DNA from: Undaria pinnatifida
Lineage: Eukaryota > Sar > Phaeophyceae > Laminariales > Alariaceae
Direction of reading: 5' to 3'
Assembly (NCBI GenBank): GCA_012845835.1
Contig: JABAKD010000008.1
Span: 8,786,709 to 8,850,708 of the forward strand
DNA length: 64,000 nt
Made by a program: the position numbers and the translations under genes. Each line of letters opens with the position of its first letter. Within the stretch, counting starts at the first letter, position 1. This document shows, one piece after another, positions 63,845 to 64,000 of the stretch. The notes under the pieces are model-generated. The model did no database searches, was not told where the DNA came from, and worked only from the letters and a program-made list of their open reading frames with translations.

Positions 63845-64000
63845 GTGCGTTGTAGGGCGTCTGGATGGGAGGGGGCGGGTGGCAGCGAGAAGTGCCCGCG
63901 GCAGAGGTGGGGGGTAGGGGCGTGTTTGTGCATGGTCATGGGGGGGGGGGGTCCGCAATATCATACAGCAGTTTCAACAATAACTGGTGTGTAAATGCTA
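63845..64000. other. Right edge, G-rich intron-like sequence
   Basis: GGGTGGC and a G run at 63940-63951 follow the candidate donor. Nothing further is recognised before the window ends. Confidence 0.3.

Overview
The window looks like nuclear DNA of a eukaryote with large, repeat-rich intergenic space and long GT-AG introns. No prokaryotic gene layout, rRNA or intact tRNA was seen. A stramenopile, most likely a brown alga, is my best guess (inference). It rests on the style of the Ty1/copia element, TTAGGG-type telomere-like motifs, long introns full of repeats, and many uninterrupted G or C runs. No database search was possible, so the lineage is unproven.

Host genes are few and split into small exons. 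The clearest is on the minus strand: a two-exon 5-hydroxyisourate hydrolase (HIUase, transthyretin-like) with exon 1 at 54200-54484 and exon 2 at 48337-48516. Its 5.7 kb intron is packed with repeats, and its N-terminus carries a peroxisomal PTS2-like signal. On the plus strand, exons at 7033-7155, 10033-10109, 13053-13095 and 14606-16235 form a single-pass membrane protein with a glycosylatable, cysteine-containing outer part and a long low-complexity tail. Weaker gene candidates lie at 19880-20568 (+), 21150-21290 (+), 34079-35547 (-, with a duplicated exon), 54704-55213 (+, divergent from HIUase) and 63728-63844 (+).

Most of the rest is mobile or repetitive. A 5.8 kb copia retrotransposon (35973-41773, minus) has two LTRs and a 5-bp target duplication but lacks its integrase core. 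A 5'-truncated LINE (26889-29200, minus) has a C-rich rather than A-rich tail. Two smaller LINE tail fragments lie at 6012-6128 and 62150-62470. About six copies or fragments of a ~560-600 bp element (around 10.4, 13.4, 13.7, 23.1-24.3 and 26.8 kb) share the LINE's 3' end and tail, which suggests a LINE/SINE-like pair. A pogo/Tigger-like DNA transposon remnant (24980-26242), a foldback MITE family (1769-2063, 7311-7399, 61439-61536) and older copia pieces with Met-tRNA-type primer sites (near 30378 and 32476) are also present.

The right third holds striking inverted repeats: a ~710 bp palindrome (57490-58200), a 1.5 kb foldback with tandem repeats in each arm (58206-59707), and a perfect 31-bp-arm palindrome of tRNA A-box-like sequence (60641-60704). 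A C-tract-rich element occurs at 7655-8600 and again, inverted, at 55180-56250. Several degenerate tandem arrays, microsatellites and GC-rich hairpins complete the picture. The window is mainly a record of transposon activity, with a few real genes threaded through it.
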